Both the position numbers and the translations under genes were made by a program. A stretch of 64,000 nucleotides of DNA from Aulostomus chinensis. Lineage: Eukaryota > Chordata > Actinopteri > Syngnathiformes > Aulostomidae. The stretch spans positions 22,284,029 to 22,348,028 of the forward strand of contig JBBMOA010000010.1 in assembly GCA_037954235.1 (NCBI GenBank), read 5' to 3'. Below are positions 34,722-48,900 of the stretch, one piece after another; within the stretch, counting starts at the first letter, position 1, and every line of letters starts with the position of its first letter. A model generated the notes under the pieces. The model was not told the DNA's origin, did no database searches, and was given only the letters and a program-made list of their open reading frames with translations.

Positions 34722-37700
34722 CTAAAGGGTGAAATACAAGAAATACATGTTATAATTATTTGAAAATGCTTTTTACCTAGTTATATTTTAAATTTAGCTG
34801 ACTCCGAAGCTTTCATCAAACTGCTGCTGATGGGGTTTTTTTCATGACAGCTGTGAGATGGAGGAACAGGAAGTAAAACCAAAGAACAAAGACAAAGTTT
34901 AATGGTTAATAGCACTTTTTACTAAGTGCTGAGCAGTGACATCAGAAGGTGAACACCACCCTGACCCTGTGGGACATCTGTTCTAACACCACTGGCATGG
35001 ACCAGCACCAGTTGTCCCCCAACTATTCCCCTACAAAACGTAGAGACAAAAGTAAAAAAAAAAAAAAAAAAAATCCAAACACATCAGCAAAGGAAACACC
35101 AGGGGTATTTCAAAGTGAATATAGTGGATGAAGCATGCTGGTATTTTACAAGGTCAACAAAAGAGATGTCCTTTGGAACAATGGCAGTGGAGTGTAGAAC
35201 GGAGGAGGAGGGGCTGACCATGACAGATCACCAATAAGAGAATGGACGAGACAAGCTTAGTAAGGCAAAAGCCACCTTGGAAGACAACAGTCAGCAGAAA
35301 AAGCGCAGAAACCCAATATAGCTATTTTATTGGTTTGCTGGTTCTCAATTAAATGTCCAACCAATTCAATTATATAACAGGAAATTATCTGACAGTTTTA
35401 AAAAGACCTTAACACTTCTCTCAATGTTGTTTCCTTCAAATATATTGTCATTTTTTTTTCTTTGAGAAAAGAGAGAATGCTGTAATTAATTGAACACAAA
35501 TGACTAGAATCTGCAGATATAACATATGATACTGCAACACAAGCATATATAATTAATAGGTTAATTATCATGAACATTTTGTGTTTGTGTATTTGATTAA
35601 ATTAAAAAATGTATCTTTTATTGCGATGGAATCAAACTTTGGGAAAAAGTTTTAAAAAGAAGCTATTTCATTAGATTAAAGCCTGTAATTGGGGCTGGGC
35701 TTTTTCACAGATAACTAAAACAGACATGCCTTAATATGTAATTTATTTTCACATAAAATAAGGAAGGCCCTACAATACTTCAATTTGAACACAATACATC
35801 TGCATTAAACAATGACATAAGCACTTAAACCTTCACCACCACCATTCCATCAGTGATACTCAAAGAATAAAAGGTTTACTATACCCAGATTAAACTATTC
35901 TTATGTCATAAATTTCACTTGGCCAAAGCTGCGATATGAATGGCACAAATCACATGACATCAAACTCATCTACAGTGTCTGATCAGTGGCTAGGCTAACT
36001 CCCTGTAAAGCTCATCATACATGCATGAGAGAGCCCCACTCTTTCTTATTCCTGTATTTAGATCTCCTTGTGGAATTGGCCCAAAAACACCACATGTTCA
36101 CAGTCAAAGAATAACACATCCGCATGAGCTAGAGTACAGAAACAGTAGCATGAGCTTTGTGTGCGGGTTTGTAAATTAAGAGAAACAGTGCGGCTAATAG
36201 AAAAAAACAAATAGAAACATCGATGAGATGATGGATGTTGAAGAGTAAAACCAGCTTTGAGGCTGTGTCTGTTCCCTGCCTGTGGAAATGACTGTGTCAG
36301 TGGAGGACAACCAGTGAGAAGACAGATAGCTTTGTTTGTCATTTTGTAAGCTACAGAAATATGCTCCTTTTGATTTGTAGCTGTACAATGACAAAGATGA
36401 GATGAGGAAAAAAATGTATGTTGCTGGCAGAACCTTTACAAAGTCACCAAACAGGGTCCTTCTGAATGTCTTAGTAATCACGTTTTTGTGAGCACCGTTG
36501 TTCATCCCATCCATCCCTAAGGCCTCTAATGGAAAATGGTTGACGAGCACACCCTCTCCAATGTTTAATGGTTTACTGCAGGGCCTTCTTGGTATCTATG
36601 ATATGCAGAGGATTTGGACCCAAGCCAGGGAAGAGCCTCCTGATTTGGTTTTGTCAAACTTTGCAAATACTGTGCAATGACACTCAGAGGGCTACTGCAA
36701 TTGGCTGCAACGTACAGACAGGTTGTAGGAATAACAAGGTACTTCTAATGAGATGGCCACTGGCAGAGACAAGCTGTGTTTGCGTTCCAGCAATGCCACT
36801 GACCTGTCAAGACTACTGCACTTCGCAGAGCCCATTTTGTCCTGAGCACATGTTGTGCCCTCCTTTCGCTTATCTCTTGGCAGGAAGTTGGGTCACACCA
36901 TGTGCCAATTAGGGAACAGAGGTACTGTGGTAGAAGACTTCTCAGCCAATCTGAGGAAGTCAGCACTTATTTCTGTGGGTCATCTGCCAGCATTCCTGTG
37001 CTTCTATCCTCTGATCTGAAAAACCCCTACCAACTAAAGCAGACTTAAAGGGAAGCGACTCGAACTGTTTTTCTCTTCTCTCTGGTCAAATTCATCAAAT
37101 ATTCTGGGCATACGAGTTGCATAGAATAAAGTCCACAATAAGCCATACTGTCGAAACCGTATGTCCAGACTGGTATAACTATGCTGGGTGTCTTTTAAAC
37201 GGCATTTTCATCGAAAGGTTGAAGCAAATAACCTGCTGAACTGCCCTCTATACGGCAGCATTAACATTCTTTTCTTGCATTTTCTCTTCAAATGAGGCCC
37301 TGAATAAACCCAGAGTAAACAAGCACAAAATGTGCATAAACAACTTGCGGGTCAAAGGGGGACGTGTGAACAGCCAGAGTGAACTCTCAGGTTTGGTTGA
37401 CTTTGGCTTGTCTCCTCGCAGCACCGCTGTATTTTACAGTGATATTGATATCTCTGGCTTGGGCTCACTATATAGCATATGCACTTGTTTTGGATGCTTA
37501 TGAATGCAGGATGCAACATATTCAACTTGTTGCAGAGAAACAAAGAAAAAAATCAAATGACAATTGTGAAAAATGAACAGAATTCTCTTAAGTCCGATTT
37601 AACAGACAAACTACACAAATGCACTACAAGGGTGCTCAAAGAATCTCTTAAGTAAAATGCCAAATCTGCTGTGTGATAGTCTTGTTAACCTGCATAGGTT

Positions 37701-37835
37701 ATATAAAGAAAAGTGTATCAAACTGACATTGCTATATAATGAGCTAAAATGTTGCAGTGGCATGAAAAATATCATGATAGTAAGCAGATTTAAAGGTGAC
37801 AAATTACCAATTTATTTTCTTTCTTTAACATTTGC

Positions 37836-38306
<471 letters not shown>

Positions 38307-40425
38307 ACAAACCTAACATCAAGAGGAACCTGTAAGAAAAAGTTGCTGAGCCAAAAAAATATAAGAGTAAAAAACAGCTCTAGGACACAGAATCCCTCTC
38401 CTGCCACAAAAAAGAAATGTTACCACAGAAAAACACTGTGCCAGAAACGCAAACTTTCTCTTTGTTTATACTTTTGTGTTTATACCTTGGCTGATACTTG
38501 CATCAGCAAATGCAATCATATTTCAAAGCTGAATCAAGTTTCTGGGTGGTACACTGCATCAGGAAGTATTTTTCAAGCATCCTTGCAGAGAGAAAATGAT
38601 AATTCAAATTACCGAAACAGCAAATATGATGAAGCCTGCCCATAAATGCAAAAGTACTGAGAGATTAACAGCAGAAATCTGCATCAGCCAGCAGTGCTGT
38701 CCTGTGCTGTATTGTTGGCTTGTACAGTATATGTGACAAAGGCACCTTCGAATTGGCGCTAATTTTTAGAAATGTTACTGGGATGTTCATAATTTCTGTG
38801 TAAAACGTACTGGTTTTGCAGTGAATTATATGGATTCTACAGTTACATTGAAAAATAGGCGGTTTCACTAAAATCAGAATGACCTTTACCTCTGATATTC
38901 AAGTAATTGCACTGAGTGAAAGGAAAGATTTATGATCTGTAAATATATAAAGGTAACACACAACAGTGATTGAACATACATAATAAAATCAGCAGGGCAA
39001 TTTCCTTGAGATTTAACTTAACACTGTATGAGCACTATTCATTTAGAAAAATAATCCTATTTACAAATCTAGATTCTACAAATATCATGTCATTTCTTCA
39101 CCAGAGAAAACCACACTAAAAACATACAGAGAAGAATTTTTGAATGACAGGATGTGGTGCAGAACTTTCAAGCTAGATTTCTTTGTCCTTGTCTAGATAC
39201 CCTAGGTGACTGCAAGTGAACACAGGAGGAAACTGATTACCTTAAAATGAGGAAAATACAACAATTGTACCAATGCGTGAGCAACCACAGAGAAAATGGC
39301 TCCATCTTAAACCCCATGACCCTCTCTGCTCCACAAAATGTGTAGCTATACAAAGCGGTGACAAAACTGATTCTAAAATAATAACTGAAAACATCTGTCA
39401 TGAAGCATAATTGGCTTCATTCCACATCTCACCCAGAGTTCCCAATTACAAGGCTCAATAATTAATTGCACTTCAAATTAAACGTATTTTCTCATCAGCC
39501 TTTAATGAATGTGGACCTTGCTCTTGATTGAAATTCCGATCTTGGGGTGAAATTTGGTCTCAAACATGTTTACTTGTGGTGCATCGGGAGATAGTCTGTA
39601 CTTTGCAGGGTATAATCACACAGTCTGATTAAGCACACTCGTACTGATGGGGCTGTCTGGCTTTTGGCCAGGTCAAAAGCAGCTAACAGTAGACACTATA
39701 TCTCTACTTTTACAGCCAAAATGATAGTGAGCACAAGCCACACCCACATTCATTGATTTCAGATCACTGAATGCAGATAACGTGCAGAACTTGGGTGGTA
39801 ATCATTTGACGGAAAACGAACTGGAGATAAAAACGAATTACCAAGGAAAACGAGAGCTTTTATGACTGTACAATACCTATCTGTAACAAATTTCTTCAGT
39901 GAAGAATTAATTTATCTCAGTGATGAAGGCCTTGGAGATCATTGTGTTCTTTCACTGACTTCATGCAAATGAGCTACAACATTTTTACCATCCTATCAGC
40001 AAACCTATTTCTGTGCAAGAGTGAATTTCACAGTATAACCATTTATATGTTAACCAGGTATTCACACTCAATCAAACCTGTATTATGTGATAAAATACGT
40101 GAAATAGAACCGCATATCAACACCTTATTTTAATCTGTAATGACAGAGCAGGCAGAGTTTCATTACTTGAATCAAAAAGGACTTTTTCATGTCGACCACC
40201 AAATCCCTGGAATTGTCTAGGTAACAAAATATTCAGCAATATTTAACTTCAGACCTCAATCATACCGACTGATATCATATTTCAGGGAACCTCTCAGCAT
40301 TTCTTCCCTCAGGACTCCAAGAAACTAAAAATTCCTGAAAATGTATTATACTTATACTATATTATACTTTATATATGAATTATACTTGTAACAACCAGAA
40401 AAGCCTGCCAGATCATTTTAGAACT

Positions 40426-40428
<3 letters not shown>

Positions 40429-40464
<36 letters not shown>
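40429..40464. repeat. (CA)n microsatellite
   Basis: This is a pure CA run of about 36 bp in intron 4. Confidence 0.9.
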
Positions 40465-40467
<3 letters not shown>

Positions 40468-40719
40468 CCACAACCTCCCTTTCCTGTATCACTCCTCAGC
40501 CCCTCCCAGCACCTTGTCCACTTTTTTTTTTTAGCATTTTTTTAAACCATGCAATGGGTGGAATTAGGCTCCGACCTGGGGGTGTTCTTAGTCTTTAAGT
40601 GTCTCTCTCTAGAGATCTTCATCTGGCCGTGGTCGAAAAATTGGGACGATACATAAGAGCCAGTGCATTCAAAGCTATCGCTGTGTGAGGGAGCAGCCTT
40701 CCAGACCAGACGACTAATT

Positions 40720-40850
40720 TCGGCCACAGCGGTCTCATTCTTTCAATCACCAACTAAAACTTGTGACCACGGGTGACTGTTGGAATGTAAATCAAAAGGT
40801 AAACAGAGTTTTACACTCATGTTCGCTCACATGATGCCCCCTGTTGATTT
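40720..40850. repeat. Possible decayed dispersed repeat
   Basis: The text CTTGTGACCACGGGTGACTGTTGGAATGTAAATC resembles, by recollection, a motif that recurs in teleost genomic DNA. Boundaries and family are unknown. Confidence 0.25.
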
Positions 40851-41666
40851 GATGCATGAAAAACAAATCAATTGCTTATGAAGATCAGCTACGAATTGTA
40901 ACTTGATAACAGATTGTATCTTAAACAAGTGTGCATGTTGTTGACTGACTATACTGTGTGAACACCAGGTGTTGAGAATAATATATGTGTAAAAAGAGTT
41001 TCTCTCTCAGGAAGTGATGAAAACTGTCATCTCTAAATATGCAATCTCTGAGAACATTAGAGCATGACTAGAAGAATTCACTCATGTCTTCTCTCATTTT
41101 ATCTTTCTTGTGACTTTTAACCATCTACAGCAAAAGGTCTTGCAAACAGCCCTGTATATACATCACAGATAAACAGGCCACCATGTTATTGGATATGAAC
41201 ATCTTTCCCCTCGGAAATGACAGCAGTCAAACAGAGCAGAAGTGATTTAACATCATAACACAGATATCCCAGATGATAGTCCTCACCCTGCTGGGACCTG
41301 GCTATGCAGGTCAGGCAATCTTAAATCAAATAAGATGAATATTTTAAGTGTGTAGTTCTTTCATCTGATGGCTGATGGCTTTTCCTATCTGACCTATTAA
41401 CAAGACCAAGACAGAGGACTGCCCCACTCTGCAGATTCAGTCAATCCAATCTATGATTGATAATGTTATTCTGAAGAAGGTGTGTTAGGAAGGAGTGGAT
41501 CTATGGGCACATAAAGCACCATGTGCAGATTCAACCCTATTAAAACAGACAATAGAGGAAACACAATGGTGCATGGAACTCATCTGGCTTTAAGAAGAGG
41601 GTTGAGTTTGAGGCATGTAGGGAAAAGTGCCCACCCTGGCGTATAGGAGCATCAGAGGTGACTCAC

Positions 41667-41902
41667 CGATGAAGTAGGCCAACAGGAACAGCAGTGTTAC
41701 TGAGATGAGGATGGCACTGAGAGCAGCGCATTTCCAGTTGCAGTGCTTGTAGGGCTTCTTCAGGCTGAAGGCAGGTCGAGAGAAGGTGTTTCGAGGCAAA
41801 GGGCGTGGGGGTGGCGAGTACACCGTGCTAGAGGTCAAAGGGTATCCTGGTGATGTTGTGCAATACATGGGTGATGTTCCACCTGGTTTAAACAAGAAGT
41901 GC
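41667..41902 (-). CDS. tenm4: tenm4 exon e4: juxtamembrane region and transmembrane helix
   Basis: This is a 236-nt exon, phase 2 in and phase 1 out. The acceptor is TCTTTCCAG|G and the donor is ATCG|GTGAGT. It codes HFLFKPGGTSPMYC, YPLTSSTVYSPPPRPLPRN, a basic segment SLKKPYKHCNWKC, and then the hydrophobic run AALSAILISVTLLFLLAYFI. That is a single helix of about 20 residues, with basic residues on its N-terminal side, which fits the type II orientation known for teneurins (N-terminus inside). The proline-arginine block PPPRPLPR is a candidate adaptor site. The cysteines beside the helix could be lipid-modified, but that is only a possibility. Confidence 0.97.
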
Positions 41903-42812
41903 CTGGAAAGAACATATTCTCCTGTTGGTGTCAAAAAATCAATTTCCCTGGGATGTCTATCTTCATAGTGAAGGTTACTGTCTACTGCAGTCCCCTCCAC
42001 TAGTAAGTAATTCTGTTTCCAAGAACACTGAATACTGTTACCATAGTTACGCTTCTGCTAGATTAGTAGCAATAGTAAAACACACTGGGTTTTGCTTAGC
42101 TACAACTGTGAACCCACGTTAGAGCTAATTTACAGTACAAACGACCACAGCTGGCTCTTACTTATGTAGCCATGCCAACATAGTGACGAGTTATTCCCTG
42201 TTACCATGTGTCAAGGCTATCCAGAGGAGAGACTCAATATATAATGTTGCATAACTGAATTGAGCAGATTTATTCGCCCTTGAAGAACATGGCTGGCTAT
42301 CTCCGAAAACATGTGTAGAGCTGCATGTCCAAGTGGCATATGATCAGCCCATCAGAGAGTCAGCGGTAGCGGCACTGTTGTCAAGGCCCTTTTACTGACA
42401 AGTATACAAGAAGCTCTCGAGTGACGGAGACACAAACGTGATTGAATGTCACATTACAATATACCGTATGATGTGGAAAGTCACTGAGAACATGTCTTAT
42501 TTATTAATATACCGACTGCTCTTCGGCATATCTAGCAATAGGCGATAACGTGGGTAAGTATGATTCATAAAGCGGTCATGTTCAAGATTAATCAAAAGTA
42601 ATACAACCCAACAATGTGATTTAACACAAATTGTTAGTTGTATTAAACAGAGAAGGGACACAGAGCAAAAATTTTGCAGGAGACATACACTGATGATTGG
42701 CAGCATTTCAAACAGAGGATGTTCGATGGAAAAACAGCACAGACATCACTATTGTTTTCATGGCAAAGCAGATTCTGACACGTGTGAGCCAGATAGCAAA
42801 CATGCAACATAC
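41903..42812 (-). other. tenm4: Intron 3 (cassette e3 to e4), 0.9 kb
   Basis: This intron carries the UGCAUG element at its 5' end. No other repeat, RNA gene or frame is evident in the remaining 0.9 kb. Confidence 0.7.
42801..42806 (-). promoter_or_regulatory. UGCAUG splicing element behind cassette e3
   Basis: On the minus strand the intron after e3 begins GTATGT TGCATG, so the hexamer lies at intron positions +7 to +12. UGCAUG is the binding site of Rbfox proteins, which when bound downstream of a cassette exon usually promote its inclusion in neurons and muscle. Presence and position are seen directly; use is inferred. Confidence 0.65.
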
Positions 42813-42911
42813 CCGTCGTTGTACGAGGCATCATGGCGAGCAGATGCCAGAATGTCCATCTCAATGAGGTTGTCCTGTAAAGTCCCTAGGAATGTCTGCT
42901 TTGCTATGTTT
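42813..42911 (-). CDS. tenm4: tenm4 exon e3: optional 33-residue intracellular cassette
   Basis: This is a 99-nt exon, phase 2 on both sides. The acceptor is TGTGTGTAG|A and the donor is GACGG|GTATGT. Read between e2 and e4 it inserts 33 residues, RNIAKQTFLGTLQDNLIEMD followed by ILASARHDASYND and Gly, directly before HFLFK. The same insert (NLGKQPFLGTLQDNLIEMD) is present in mammalian TENM4 as I remember it. Its length is a multiple of three, so skipping joins e2 to e4 with Arg and no frame change. The weak acceptor, non-consensus donor and the UGCAUG at intron position +7 are what one expects of a regulated cassette. It was found by matching expected residues between e2 and e4, so the coding identity is secure; the tissue pattern is not visible from DNA. 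Confidence 0.95.
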
Positions 42912-45673
42912 CTACACACAGGCGGAAAGATGGATATGAAGCTAGTGTGAGATGTGCGTGCAGACAAATGCAAATACAGTATGTGATCAACAAGCAATAT
43001 CAACAACTGACGAATGGAGATCAAGACAGACAGCGTGGCACAAAAGACACCAAGGCCCTTATGGAACTATTTCTACAAAGGTGTGAGACAAATGACATCT
43101 AACTTGCTTGTTCCCCTCATTTGGGCACTGCCATACCTGGTTTTGTAAGAGCCCTGCCCTTCTCTGCAAGCGTCTTGTTCCTCTCTGATAAACATTAGAG
43201 TATTCTGGCTCCTTGTAAGGTTGTGATTGGAAGAAAACAATGAATCACTTATATTATAAAATGAACCTTAAGGTTGCTAACACTTATTTCAAGACAAAAC
43301 ACTTTTTATATGTTAACTTCAATAACAGATCTGCTTGCCACTGCTGTACAGTTCCATAGTTGTCACACTGAATAGCATACTCCAAATTTTTCAGTTTAAT
43401 GATCAAACGGGCCACGTCTCAATGCAGATGCTTCCTTGGCTACACTTGCAAGTACAGTCACACTGACACATGCAAATTAGTGCATTTACTTGATGTTTGA
43501 AAATGTTACTCTATTGTGTTAGTCTGATTGGACTTGAGAAATACATGTCAACACATTAGTGCACACATTTGTAAGGGTCTCCACTAACTTGTTTGCTACA
43601 TCACACAAAAAGTGAAGCGAAAGAAAGTCTGATTGCAACCAACTCAAGGGATCATACCCCACTCCTACTGTTCCAGAGGTGGACAGGCTACTATAAATAA
43701 AATGATTCTTGCATAGCAGAACAATGACAGCAGCCCAATTAAATGACCTAATTTCAAATGTGCATGTAAACTCATTTAGTAAGTAATGCACTGTGAGTAG
43801 CCACATGGCGTACTCATGGACACACCTCGTGGTCACCATCTTAACACTGGAGCAGACAGGGAGGGAACACCAATCTTTAAAAACTTGTAGAAGAGTCAAG
43901 AGAAGCTTGAGAAATGTTCATATGTACATTTTTAGCTTTTGCAGCTAATCAATGTTTATTTTTGACATAGTCGTCAAAGTTGAGAACTTACAACACCACA
44001 CAACAACACTTATACTTTGAAGAATCACATGCTACATAAGTACATGACGGCCACTGCACTACATGGAAGCATAATGACAGAAGTATCTGAAATGAGACGC
44101 AGGCACATTATCAGTTCATTGGTTTCAGTTTCAGGGAGAGCATGTCTCATTTCTCTCATTGATGCAACCCTACACACGACAACAGCTCTGTTCCATAAGG
44201 AAAAACTGCAGCAATGCAATGGAGAAACAGACTTTCTACATGCAACGGGCAGGCTGAATATGTTCAGTGGTACGAGAGAAAAGCCTTGTTTTTGATCTCT
44301 GCCCCCTTGGAGGCCTGTGTTGAAGTCTGTACATGGTTTCTCTCAAGCTTGTTTTCTGGGGAAGAACGTAACTTTTAATGAGGAGAGAGAGAGTGAGAAG
44401 CCTGGCTGAAACTCTAAAGAAAACGGTGAGGCTGGTTCGGGCTGTCGAGCTGCTCACATCTCTCCAGTGGCAGATGGGGATATGACCTACAACTGCAGGA
44501 TTTATCAGGACCATTTAATTTCAAAGAAGGGTGACAAGAGAAGGCTACTGTAGTGTTATTTACGAAGAAAAAAGTGACATTTAATGTTTCAGGGGTTCTT
44601 GATATGACAGTGCTGATAGTTTTGGTTTCATTATTAAGTAGTTGATCTTTTTTCAAGGCAACAGTATGTTTTAGCAGCTTTTTTTTTTTTTTGCCTGTTG
44701 CAGATTCACTCCCCTCACCATCTGCTTACTACTCCACAGGGAATACCTGTGCAGGACTGACTTTAGAGCTGGATGATGCATAATCATTAATTATACCACT
44801 AACTGTCCTTCTACCAGCTGAGATTGATTCTCATTTTCCTGTTGACTGAACCGTCTCGCGAAAAAATGGAAGAACAGACACCAACGCTGCGGCCATTTCA
44901 AATGAACTATCAGCTACTCTCCTTTAACATATGGACAACATTATGGACAATACTGTGGTCTTATGTTTATAAAAAGAAAATGTATCTTCACTCAAAATAT
45001 ATATCATATTACCTTAAAAAAAAGGAAACATCAGATGTTAATTTAACTGTGGCAACGGATAAGTTTAGGTTTTATTTGGAAAGATTTTCTTTTTTATTGC
45101 GAGAAAAGAGAAATGTGTTAAGTTTTGAGATAATTCTGCTGTGCTAGTCTTGATTTTAGACCACCGCGGCTTCCAGCAAGACAGTCCATTGCAATACCAA
45201 GCGAAATTCCCTTTGTCACAATAACACTTGACAAATCTACTTCACATGAGAGCCTCCTTTTGAGGAATGTTCTTGAGGACTGAATACTGATTAATGTGGA
45301 ATATTACAAGTCCTGGCTGAAGTGGAGGAGCTATGAAGCCTGCTCCGAGGAGCCTGAATGTAATTTTACAAGAACTGTTTTACACCCAACATGATTATAA
45401 TTACACTGCTGTTTACATGCTTTCAATGTCAAATAATAGACAGAGATCTAAAACAGCACTTTTCTCTCGCTCGCCACAAAATCACATCAGAAATGTAGGC
45501 CTTGGCCCCAAGAAGGATTTTTCCTGTTTTATTGCTTGGTCATTGTTAGCACTGCGATAATTTAGTATTAAGCAGATAGCATGAAAAGCCGCATTTAATG
45601 GCACCAGCTCAAGCTCACTGTTACACATGCCAACATTGCTATACATTCAACAAGGAAGAAAGTTACACAGTAC
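42912..45673 (-). other. tenm4: Intron 2 (e2 to cassette e3), 2.8 kb
   Basis: No repeat or reading frame of note is visible, apart from a poly-T run near 44680-44693. The sequence just before the cassette acceptor has only a short, interrupted pyrimidine tract ending CTGTGTGTAG. Confidence 0.7.
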
Positions 45674-45920
45674 CTGGTTTCCAGGGGGATGTTACTGTTG
45701 AGTAGCCAGTTGTCCTGTGCGCTGCCTGAATCCTGACCACTTGCAGGACCCTCAGGAGGAACCGAGCTGTCTGTGGGAACAGGACTTGGGTTGCTACGTG
45801 GTGTATAGTTGCCCCTGTTTAAGGAGTTAATGGAGGCCGCATGGTGATGATTGGGCGAATGGGAGTGGGAGAGCGGTAGAGGAGGTGTCCGCAGCTGAGT
45901 GTGGTTTTGAAAGGCTCCGT
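45674..45920 (-). CDS. tenm4: tenm4 exon e2: proline-rich part of intracellular domain
   Basis: This is a 247-nt exon, phase 1 in and phase 2 out. The acceptor is CTCTTTTCAG|AC and the donor is ACCAG|GTACTG. It codes AFQNHTQLRTPPLPLSH, then HHAASINSLNRGN, TPRSNPSP, and ends WLLNSNIPLET, with the final Arg completed by the next exon. These blocks are typical of teneurin intracellular domains just before the membrane. The family's cytoplasmic tail binds SH3 adaptors of the CAP/ponsin type through proline-rich motifs; the PPLP here is a candidate, which I infer and cannot prove. The open donor phase (AG) accepts both e3 (AG+A) and e4 (AG+G), each giving Arg, so the exon is compatible with both splice forms. 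Confidence 0.97.
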
Positions 45921-48900
45921 CTGAAAAGAGGGAAGAAATTACAAACGTCTGAAAGAATGACAATGCTCGTCATGTAATGGTAGTTTTGAAGCACCTTTTC
46001 GAATCAGAAAATACGACACATCTGCTGGGAACGCATATTTTGAAAAAAAAATTGTCGAAGAGTGTAAGAGTGCTAGGAAATATAGAAAACTCTTTTGCTT
46101 ATTCCATTTTTTAATGGTGGTATCCATTTCTACCTCCTGGTATGGTGAGCCTCACTAGGCATAATTGATTAGCTGTGGTTGTGAAAGCAACACAGATTAA
46201 AGCCTAAACTGAAATGCAAAAAGTCCAAATCTTGCATTTATCTTTTGCAGGCTTAAAATAACATACCACCAAAACAGTGAAATTTCAGTAAGATAAACAG
46301 CTTGTTTTTGAGATTTATTTTGATTTTACCTAATTTGCTGATTATTGTAATTAATACAAGTTCATTACATATAAATAGAGTACGTGATGAGAACTTTTCA
46401 TAGTGTGTGAAGCAATTACATTGATAACTCTTGAAAAAGTCCCTCATCTGCTCATTCATTCTGGGGAATCGTCTCTATCAGAGTGTGCTCTTCGCTTTCC
46501 ACAGAGACCTGTGACAGTTTATTTAGACCTGTCACTGACTCCTGTGTAAAGAGAGCGATGAGCCCTTTTTGAAACTGACCATTTCTTGAAAACATGGAAG
46601 GTTGTTTGAGTGTCTTTAAAAAAAGAAGAAGAAGCTATAATTGTAACTGCTCTTGGAAAGTCTTGCACTAGTTGCAAAGCACAACTATAGCAAGTGTTAA
46701 GATTTGAATCAGGGTGTTTTCACACCTTCTGTGCACTATCAGGTCAAGACATTCTGACTTTTCAGTTTGATAAAAGCAATATGAGCAAGTGCGTAAGGAC
46801 CAAACGACCAACACTGGGTGGTCTTGCCCCAGATCAAACTGAACTTTGGTGCAGTTCATTTGCAGAGGGAATTGATAAGTCTCACTTCTGGTTCAACTGC
46901 AAGAGGTTGTTGATGTAAATGATGATGTGAATAAATACATGTTTTTCTCCATTCAAACAGAAAGAGTTTGCTGAACTCAAAACATGCTGATGTCAGACAA
47001 GGTTTACAAACCAATCAATGTCAAGTGCCCAACTCAGTGACAATAATTGTTTGCTTGCAAATTTATAATAATTGTGATTGTGAAACGAGCCTTGGTGTGG
47101 ACCTTGGTCCAGACGGTCAGGTGTGAAATCACTTCATCAGTTATCTACTGTAGTAACAATGCACCATCAGTGGCTTCATGTCATTGTCAGATCTGCAGAG
47201 GTCAACCATGTACCATCAAGTACTGTTCTAGAGCTTTCATCAACTGAGTGTGCTTTCTTTTTTTAGGTCGTCAGTTCTGTTGTCACTTGACGTTCATAAA
47301 TTTCAAACTGTTAGACATGAAGTCTCCAAGAACACATTGTACTCAGTGATTTTATTGGCACAATTTGATATTCTCTGCGCTTCACAAGATTGAAGGCTTT
47401 GATCCTCATGCACTTTGCATCCATTTATTTTCACATCTGTTAAGCTCCTGATTTTACACAGAATGGCTGTGGCTATTATTTATAGCAGCCAGTCTCCCTT
47501 ATTTCAGAGGCATCCACAATACTAAATTGCCAATTTACAGCAGAGAGTGGAATACTGACACAGCGAGGGTTTATTTTGTATAATCAACAAATTCATTAAA
47601 GCAATACCCACTCCTGTCAGTCAAAGAAGCTCAGGCGTTTCCTTTTTTAAAGGGGTCAGGAACATGTAACAGCCACATCAACATTTGTCAATCAAAGCAG
47701 ATTGATGAAGAAAGTGTCAATATGTACAACTGGCTGTACTGAATAAAAAGGAGCTACCTGATGCATTTCACAGAAGTGGGAAGAGTGACAAAAATCGTAT
47801 CTGCAGCATTTAGTCTACCACGGGGCATCAGCACTCTCAACATGCATTCAGTCTACAAGAAGCATCAGTAATGCACAAATACACTGATAGAGTGTGTTAA
47901 ACCAAGAGAGAACAGCAATTTTCAGAATGAGCACTGAAACTGATTTGATGCTAGTCCAGAAATTATTTATTTATTTCTTTTTCATTTTGGGAAGAGTGCT
48001 ATATCATACATCTGACAGATGGTTCCATGGTGCATTTATGTACAATGCTGGTCTTGTAATTAGCTGTAAAACTGAGAGAGAGACATAGAAACAGACTTGT
48101 GTGAGTGGTGAAACCACGTAGTTTTGATGGCCTTCTGTTCAGTAGTTTTCCTGATCCCAAAAGCTATTAATGAGGTTATGCTAATTTGACACAGGGACAG
48201 CACGGACATGCACAGAGAAATATGTCTCAAGGACAAATCACCACTGCCCTGGAAAGCTTTTATTGCTTGGTAAACAAATATGTTATTTCCTATGACAATC
48301 AAGCAACAAGGGCAACAAATCATTAATTTTCCTTACACTTTATTTCCTGAAGATTATTTTAGCAAAACATCTGATGAGTCATAATGGTACAAGAATAAAA
48401 TTGAAAATAATAATAATGTAACAATATATATTTTCATAATTTATAAATTTGTAGTTAAAACTAACTAAATGCTGATGTAGTCCCTACTCAAAAGCACTAC
48501 TAAATTCACATTCTTCACTTTCCATGTGTGGACAAAGCCCTGGATAAGCCTGCATCATAAAAAAAAAAAAAAACAACAACTAATTTACTGCATGCACATT
48601 AGCTCGTGTCCAAACAATAACCCATCAACAGCTGGTTAAGTAGTTATTTTTGGGGAAATATTCAGAAAAACAACAACAAAAAGCTGACTTATGAGACAAA
48701 GCACAGGGTAAGACAACCCCCACAGATGTGGTGATCCAGCAACAATTATTCCCTTCTATCCAAAAGACAGGAAAAAATTAATGGTTTTCTATTGACCTGC
48801 TTTGCACAACCAAACGAACAAGAGAAGGCGATTCATTTGTTATCACAGAGACAGAGGCAGGGGATAGGCAAACTTTCACAAGGCATTCAAAAGAGAACCC

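Noticed and set aside
44824..45147. Plus-strand frame of 107 codons, AT-rich, with Lys/Tyr-rich stretches
   Set aside because: It is unlike any known protein and its composition follows the local AT-rich intron, with no supporting signals.
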